The notes under the pieces were generated by a model that saw only the letters and a list, made by a program, of their open reading frames with translations, was not told where the DNA came from and did no database searches. This document shows, one piece after another, positions 7,066 through 9,193 of a DNA stretch of 9,193 bases. The stretch comes from an uncultured Clostridia bacterium (lineage in GTDB: Bacteria; Bacillota; Clostridia; Christensenellales; Borkfalkiaceae). A program made the translations under genes and the position numbers. Every line of letters begins with the position of its first letter. The first letter of the stretch is position 1. The stretch lies in contig CAJGCN010000049.1 in NCBI GenBank assembly GCA_904501815.1, positions 1 to 9,193 of the forward strand, written 5' to 3'.

Positions 7066-7118
7066 TGGTGCGGTCGACAGGAATTGAACCTGCATGGAGT
7101 TACCCACAAGATCCTTAG
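7066..7118 (-). pseudogene. tRNA-Leu(AAG) 3' half; likely att site
   Basis: Read on the - strand, the sequence starts in the anticodon loop (T33, anticodon AAG at 7116-7114, G37, A38). It continues with the 3' strand of the anticodon stem (TCTTG) and a class II variable arm (TGGG-TAAC-TCCA). Then come a T arm with GCAGG, loop TTCAATT and CCTGT, the 3' acceptor strand CGACCGC, A73 and encoded CCA. Every part of the 3' half fits tRNA-Leu, but the matching 5' acceptor strand, D arm and 5' anticodon strand are absent within several hundred bases. Such 3' halves arise when an element integrates into a tRNA gene and regenerates the intact copy at its other end. Because the fragment is on the - strand, the element should lie to its right. 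Confidence 0.8.
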
Positions 7119-7128
7119 GAAATAAAAT

Positions 7129-7148
7129 CCCTTTATTTTAAAGGGTTT
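7129..7148. terminator. Hairpin beside the att fragment
   Basis: CCCTTTA (7129-7135) and TAAAGGG (7139-7145) form a perfect 7-bp stem around TTT. Read on the - strand it is followed by ATTTTATTT, so it could end leftward transcripts coming from the element before the tRNA fragment. Confidence 0.45.
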
Positions 7149-7222
7149 CAACAAATACTTTCCATTATTCTACCCACAATACCGTTTTCGCTTTCAATTT
7201 TCAAATTTTTTTCAAAAAAGTA

Positions 7223-7251
7223 TTGACAAATGCAAAAAGTAGTGGTATAAT
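7223..7251 (+). promoter_or_regulatory. Strong promoter of the small RNA
   Basis: TTGACA (7223-7228), exactly 17 bp, TATAAT (7246-7251), preceded by TGG as an extended -10: a full-consensus promoter. The predicted start is A7258. No open reading frame with a ribosome binding site follows, so it drives a noncoding RNA. The -10 block GTGGTATAATA matches that of the opposing promoter at 7505-7533. Confidence 0.9.
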
Positions 7252-7257
7252 AAAACC

Positions 7258-7343
7258 ACAGCAAAGGTGAAACCGTCGAACGGTTAGCCGCTTAGGTTAA
7301 AAATAACCGTCTCAGCTACCAAACTAAGGGCGGTTATTTTTTT
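7258..7343 (+). ncRNA. Small RNA, candidate type I antitoxin (about 86 nt)
   Basis: Defined by a consensus promoter ending at 7251 and a terminator ending at 7343. It contains hairpin AACCG-TCGAA-CGGTT (7271-7285), then GGTTA-AAAA-TAACC (7295-7308), which competes with the terminator stem (7299-7309 with 7331-7341). The last 10 bases cover the final codons and stop of the 34-residue ORF on the other strand, and the rest of the 3' half is antisense to that mRNA's 3' end, giving about 45 nt of perfect complementarity. A convergent RNA overlapping a small peptide mRNA at the terminator is the arrangement of RNA II in the Fst/par system and RatA against TxpA. Inferred role: block translation of, or destabilise, the peptide mRNA. 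It does not match any riboswitch I know. Confidence 0.65.
7299..7341. terminator. Shared bidirectional terminator of sRNA and peptide mRNA
   Basis: AAAAATAACCG (7299-7309) pairs perfectly with CGGTTATTTTT (7331-7341) across a 21-base loop. T residues continue to 7343 on the + strand. On the - strand the T run lies at the end of the stem, so it should work there too, less strongly. Sharing it makes the two transcripts complementary at their 3' ends. Confidence 0.75.
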
Positions 7344-7438
7344 ATGTGTACAATGATTTTACTCTTTGATACGCGGAATTCTTGCACGGCTCCGACGTCC
7401 ACGAGGAACGTCAAGAATCTAATGAAGTCATATCCCAT
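7334..7438 (-). CDS. 34-residue peptide, candidate type I toxin
   Basis: Short ORF starting ATG at 7438 and ending TAA at 7336-7334. It has a perfect ribosome binding site, AGGAGGTGA (rc of 7444-7452), five bases before the ATG, and a consensus promoter about 67 bp upstream. The peptide begins M-G-Y-D-F-I-R-F-L-T-F-L-V-D-V-G-A-V, a hydrophobic or amphipathic N-terminal half, and ends basic with S-K-S-K-I-I-V-H-I-K-K. That is the usual pattern of small membrane-active type I toxins, though the hydrophobic stretch is short and broken by charges and I cannot place it in Fst, TxpA or BsrG families. The ribosome binding site can fold into a hairpin. The leader GGCGGUUA (rc of 7468-7475) can pair over 8 bp with UAACCGCC at the 3' end (rc of 7329-7336). 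The stop codon overlaps the terminator stem and the antisense RNA. Confidence 0.6.
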   Translation of the reverse strand: MGYDFIRFLTFLVDVGAVQEFRVSKSKIIVHIKK

Positions 7439-7444
7439 AAAAAT

Positions 7445-7466
7445 CACCTCCTTTTTGTCGGAAGTG
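7445..7466 (-). promoter_or_regulatory. Hairpin hiding the peptide's ribosome binding site
   Basis: In the - strand mRNA, CACUUCC (rc of 7460-7466) pairs with GGAGGUG (rc of 7445-7451) around GACAAAAA. This gives seven pairs, one of them G-U, and covers the core of the Shine-Dalgarno sequence. Full-length mRNA would then be poorly translated until the leader is processed or refolded. Confidence 0.65.
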
Positions 7467-7504
7467 CTAACCGCCTTCGGGTTTCACCCTTACTGCTTGT
7501 CTAT

Positions 7505-7533
7505 ATTATACCACTTTCGACAAAATTCGTCAA
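7505..7533 (-). promoter_or_regulatory. Strong promoter of the peptide mRNA
   Basis: On the - strand, TTGACG (7528-7533), exactly 17 bp, TATAAT (7505-7510), with TGG before it as an extended -10. The predicted start is near 7498, giving an mRNA of about 200 nt with a 60-nt leader. Confidence 0.88.
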
Positions 7534-7545
7534 CCGAAAACGCTC

Positions 7546-7572
7546 ATCCCCTGCAAAAACGCAGGGGATTTT
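7546..7572 (+). terminator. Terminator behind the peptide-mRNA promoter
   Basis: ATCCCCTGC (7546-7554) and GCAGGGGAT (7561-7569) form a perfect 9-bp stem around AAAAAC, then TTTTGCTTT. It would stop rightward transcription that reads through the convergent locus before it enters the hairpin array. On the other strand it has no T run. Confidence 0.8.
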
Positions 7573-7619
7573 GCTTTAATCATTTTTTTGCAAGTCAACC
7601 GTACAGGCGCGACGTTGTC

Positions 7620-7804
7620 CGCGCTGGCGGTTGTGTTTCTACCTTCTCACGGCGCGCCAGCGCGCCGTTCAGAACGCCCCGCAGGGCGTTCCGTCGTTTT
7701 CAAGCCTTCTCGCGCCGCCTGCGGCGCAATCCCCGCGCGTACGCACGCACCCGTGCGCGCGCGTATATATTTATTTAAATATATTTAAGTGTATGTAATA
7801 CACT
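7620..7804. repeat. Array of consecutive perfect hairpins, no gene
   Basis: This gene-free stretch holds perfect inverted repeats almost end to end: ACGGCGCGC/GCGCGCCGT (7649-7668), GAACGCCC/GGGCGTTC (7672-7691), GCGCCGC/GCGGCGC (7712-7727), CGCACG/CGTGCG (7742-7757), ATATATTTA/TAAATATAT (7765-7784) and AGTGTAT/ATACACT (7788-7804). An alternative pairing joins CGCGCTGGCG (7620-7629) to CGCCAGCGCG (7655-7664). The 7-mer CCTTCTC precedes two of the GC-rich hairpins (7642-7648, 7705-7711). Composition switches sharply from very GC-rich to very AT-rich near 7764. Reading frames across it are arginine-rich shadows without ribosome binding sites. Possible roles are a replication or transfer origin, or a REP-like intergenic repeat. 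Confidence 0.7.
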
Positions 7805-7875
7805 ACCCCGCATTTTTGAATACACTTACTTAACAGTTTTTGAATATACCAAAGTTTCATTTTTAGTAGGGTAGT
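7802..7875. other. AT-rich segment with iteron-like repeats, candidate origin
   Basis: TTTTTGAATACAC (7813-7825) and TTTTTGAATATAC (7837-7849) repeat with a 24-bp step, differing in one base. ACTACCC (7802-7808) and GGGTAGT (7869-7875) enclose them as an inverted repeat. The segment is AT-rich, has no gene, and lies between the hairpin array and the terminator of the initiator-like gene. Two repeats are few for a true iteron array, so the origin idea is tentative. Confidence 0.35.
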
Positions 7876-7885
7876 TGTCGCAAAC

Positions 7886-7915
7886 AAAAAGTTCGGCGCT
7901 ATCAGCTCGCCGAAC
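7886..7915 (-). terminator. Terminator of the initiator-like gene
   Basis: GTTCGGCG (7891-7898) and CGCCGAAC (7908-7915) form a perfect 8-bp GC-rich stem with a nine-base loop. On the - strand it is followed by TTTTTGTTT. It lies about 95 bp past the stop codon of the - strand gene at 8010. Confidence 0.8.
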
Positions 7916-7937
7916 AACATTTTTCTACACGACAAAC

Positions 7938-7962
7938 AGCGCGAAACCCGCGCTTATTTTTT
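7938..7962 (+). terminator. Second hairpin, T run on + strand
   Basis: AGCGCG (7938-7943) and CGCGCT (7949-7954) with loop AAACC, followed by TATTTTTT. It is oriented to stop rightward transcripts before they run antisense into the initiator-like gene. Confidence 0.5.
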
Positions 7963-8009
7963 AATATCCAATTCGCCTACATTTCCTACAATAATCCCGA
8001 ACGCGCTTC

Positions 8010-9059
8010 TCATAGCCCACCGCCTTCGGAATAACAATCGCATTGTTCTCCGTTGGGTAAATGTCCCGTATCAGAACACCGTTTACAGGAGCAATAATAT
8101 TCTGCTTCCAAGCGTTCAGGGACAATCCCAAAGCGCACTATCAACGCGTTGCGCTCGATTTCAATACGCTTTTTCTTTTCTTCAAATTCAAACGCTTTTT
8201 CGGGTTCATACATTACAGCTTTTACTTCCGCAAGCTCAGCCATTTTATACTCTTTATCCTTTTGGAAGTACTCAGGAAACCTGCTTCGAATTTCATTTTC
8301 GTAAGAGAGCGCGGCTCTTTGCGCGTTATCGCGTTTCAATTCGTAGTATCTTTTCCAATCGTTTTTAGCGTTGACGTCTATTACTTCTTTTGAAAGCGGA
8401 ATTTGCTTCTCAGCGCGTTTTTCTGCCTTTTTGCAAGCCTTTTCAATCTTTCGGAAGGCTTTCATATTCGCGACGTACTCTCCAAGCCTGTGCGCGTTAA
8501 TACTGCGCCTACGACGGAAAATCAATCGTAGCTCGTCGAGCTTGGATAAAATCGCCTGTACCGTGCGCGCCTGTACCGCGCCTTGCAGCATTCCCGAAAT
8601 CTTCGAAGGACCGCCAACAAGCTTCCCGTGCCCGCTCTGCGCCTTCGTTTCCGTGTACACAAGCGCGAGTACCAACTGTTCGGAAGGGGTAAGCTTCACG
8701 GTTTGCCCCTCAAATTCAAAGGTTTTGGTCAAAAACAGGGGGAAGTCTATGTATGCGCCGTCGCCGAGAGCAAACGAACTGGTGTATTCGCTACACTTCC
8801 CGCCGTGCCGTTCAACGTGCATATCCGAACGCGCTTTCACCTCTTTAATTTGCCGTGCGACCGTAGATTTTGAAACGTTCAATTTCTTTTCAAAGGTATT
8901 ATAACCGTAATTGCAACGCTTTCCTTCGCGCGAAAAGCTCCAAATTGTACCCGCAATGAGCGCACCGATGGGCGACAAAACGCGCCCGTTAAAAGCTTTC
9001 ATAAGCTTATACGGGAGCAATACAAACCCTTCTTTTCTTTTTTCGGTGATTCCGCTCAT
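8010..9059 (-). CDS. Initiator-like protein: two winged helices plus DnaC-type zinc motif
   Basis: 349 residues from the ATG at 9059, with AGAAGG 6 nt upstream. Domain order as read: first winged helix at about 11-78 (L-P-Y-K-L-M near 15-20; helix-turn-helix T-F-E-K-K-L-N-V-S-K-S-T-V-A-R-Q-I at 55-71); a second of like layout at about 104-172 (F-P-L-F-L-T-K-T-F, then T-P-S-E-Q-L-V-L-A-L, then R-T-V-Q-A-I-L-S-K-L); a long Lys/Glu/Arg-rich helical region at about 190-310; and C323-S-C-K-R-C328 with S-D-T-G and C340-D-C342. That last motif resembles the zinc site of DnaC/DnaI helicase loaders, CxxCxDTG...GxxCxC. Tandem winged helices occur in plasmid Rep initiators. I infer a replication initiator that may recruit the helicase, but no RepA_N or Rep_3 signature is certain. 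It follows another DNA-binding gene by 22 bp, and candidate origin sequence lies downstream. Confidence 0.7.
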   Translation of the reverse strand: MSGITEKRKEGFVLLPYKLMKAFNGRVLSPIGALIAGTIWSFSREGKRCNYGYNTFEKKLNVSKSTVARQIKEVKARSDMHVERHGGKCSEYTSSFALGDGAYIDFPLFLTKTFEFEGQTVKLTPSEQLVLALVYTETKAQSGHGKLVGGPSKISGMLQGAVQARTVQAILSKLDELRLIFRRRRSINAHRLGEYVANMKAFRKIEKACKKAEKRAEKQIPLSKEVIDVNAKNDWKRYYELKRDNAQRAALSYENEIRSRFPEYFQKDKEYKMAELAEVKAVMYEPEKAFEFEEKKKRIEIERNALIVRFGIVPERLEAEYYCSCKRCSDTGHLPNGEQCDCYSEGGGL

Positions 9060-9081
9060 TTGATACCTTCTACGTTGATTT

Positions 9082-9193
9082 TTATGCTAAGGACAGCTTT
9101 CTGTCCTTGATTCTGACTTTGCCGAGCTTTTGAAGCTTGGCTATGGAATACTTCACGGCGTGACGGCTGCACTCGATCGCGTTCCCGATCTCC
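9082..9193 (-). CDS. Helix-turn-helix protein, C-terminal end (partial)
   Basis: The last 36 codons of a - strand gene entering from the right edge, ending TAA at 9084-9082. The readable tail, E-I-G-N-A-I-E-C-S-R-H-A-V-K-Y-S-I-A-K-L, then Q-K-L-G-K-V-R-I-K-D-R, has the form of a helix-turn-helix recognition helix followed by a winged-helix beta strand. This is the pattern of the C-terminus of a small DNA-binding protein. Its stop codon is 22 bp before the next start, in the same direction, so the two likely form an operon. The rest of the protein, and hence its family, is outside the window. An alternative open frame through the same bases has no typical features. Confidence 0.65.
   Translation of the reverse strand, partial: EIGNAIECSRHAVKYSIAKLQKLGKVRIKDRKLSLA
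9089..9108. repeat. Hairpin at the end of the partial HTH gene
   Basis: AAGGACAG (9089-9096) and CTGTCCTT (9101-9108) form a perfect 8-bp stem around CTTT. It lies inside the last codons of the partial gene, just before the downstream ribosome binding site. There is no T run after it, so it is more likely to affect mRNA stability or coupling than to terminate. Confidence 0.5.

Larger units (their letters stand above)
7223..7533. repeat. Inverted pair of homologous promoter-leader modules
   Basis: Both ends carry the same module facing inwards: extended promoter with GTGGTATAATA, then a leader with ACA(A)GCA, AAGG(G)TGAAACC, (G)CGGTTAGC and CTT. The left copy runs rightwards from 7223 to about 7292, the right copy leftwards from 7533 to about 7463. 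The match continues past the promoters into transcribed sequence, which suggests that one module arose from the other by inverted duplication, or that both leaders are kept alike for RNA function. Confidence 0.75.
7066..9193. mobile_element. Left end of an integrated element (right end outside window)
   Basis: Inferred from the tRNA-Leu 3' half at the left border and from the cargo to its right: a toxin-antitoxin-like locus, a hairpin and repeat-rich noncoding stretch, and an initiator-like gene with a further helix-turn-helix gene upstream. No integrase or conjugation gene is visible. With this orientation the integrase is expected near the intact tRNA at the far end. An old, decayed element is also possible. 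Confidence 0.5.

Noticed and set aside
7148..7222. Open - strand frame that might be the tail of a decayed integrase
   Set aside because: It reads on through the consensus sRNA promoter and has no recombinase motif such as the R-x-x-R or tyrosine box, so an open frame by chance is more likely.
7258..7343. Riboswitch (for example preQ1-like, because of CTACC and AAACTAAGG)
   Set aside because: The segments fall in a terminator loop with no downstream gene on that strand, and the pseudoknot spacing of preQ1-I is not met.
7066..7345. tRNA-Leu interrupted by a group I intron in the anticodon loop
   Set aside because: No 5' exon complementary to the acceptor and anticodon strands is found on the - strand upstream, and no intron core is visible. 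A promoter and terminator of another RNA lie in the interval.
7344..7778. A 144-codon + strand reading frame over the convergent locus and the hairpin array
   Set aside because: It begins just after the sRNA terminator, has no ribosome binding site, is antisense to the 34-residue ORF and its promoter, and becomes arginine-rich only because it crosses the GC-rich palindromes.
8371..8904. A 177-codon + strand reading frame
   Set aside because: It is antisense to the initiator-like gene, has no ribosome binding site and no domain pattern. The - strand protein has clear domain logic.

Overview
The window looks like the chromosome of a low-to-moderate G+C Firmicute, probably an uncultured clostridial gut bacterium. 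This rests on strong AGGAG-type ribosome binding sites, TTGACA/TATAAT promoters, hairpin-plus-T terminators, a type III glutamine synthetase, a QueH tail and a chromosomal TraX-family protein. It is a taxonomic inference, not a measured placement.

Layout. (1) 1-5044 is ordinary host sequence on the + strand: the end of queH; glnN (type III glutamine synthetase) with its own promoter and terminator; a translationally coupled pair of membrane proteins (an unknown four-TM protein, then TraX-like, overlapping by ATGA); and a CDF metal exporter with a natural nine-histidine tail, closed by a strong terminator. (2) About 5045-7030 is visibly AT-rich and looks acquired. It holds a two-TM protein of unknown function, a small XRE repressor, and a divergent single-TM protein with a DUF4352-like domain. 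Two matching palindromes lie between the regulator and the divergent gene, one on that gene's -35 box. (3) At 7066-7118 lies the 3' half of a tRNA-Leu(AAG), from anticodon loop to CCA, with no 5' half beside it. This is the signature of an attachment site of an integrated element. Its orientation predicts that the element extends rightwards past the window, with the intact tRNA and probably the integrase at the far end.

(4) Inside that element come a compact convergent locus and then a replication-like module. The convergent locus (7223-7533) has two near-identical strong promoters facing each other. The left one makes an ~86-nt RNA. The right one makes an mRNA for a 34-residue peptide with a perfect Shine-Dalgarno sequence held in a hairpin. 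Both transcripts end at a shared terminator, so their 3' ends are complementary. The mRNA's 5' leader can also pair over 8 bp with its own 3' end. Together this is the architecture of a type I toxin-antitoxin system of the convergent Fst/par or TxpA/RatA kind, but I do not recognise the peptide. (5) 7546-7962 is a gene-free run of perfect hairpins, GC-rich then AT-rich, with short iteron-like repeats: a candidate origin or transfer region. (6) On the - strand, 8010-9059 encodes an initiator-like protein with two winged-helix domains and a DnaC/DnaI-type zinc motif at its C-terminus. It is preceded by the end of another small helix-turn-helix gene.

The two most interesting items are the convergent small-RNA/peptide locus and the hairpin array beside the initiator-like gene. 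Together they would give an element both replication and stability functions. All functional claims for these are inferences from sequence architecture.
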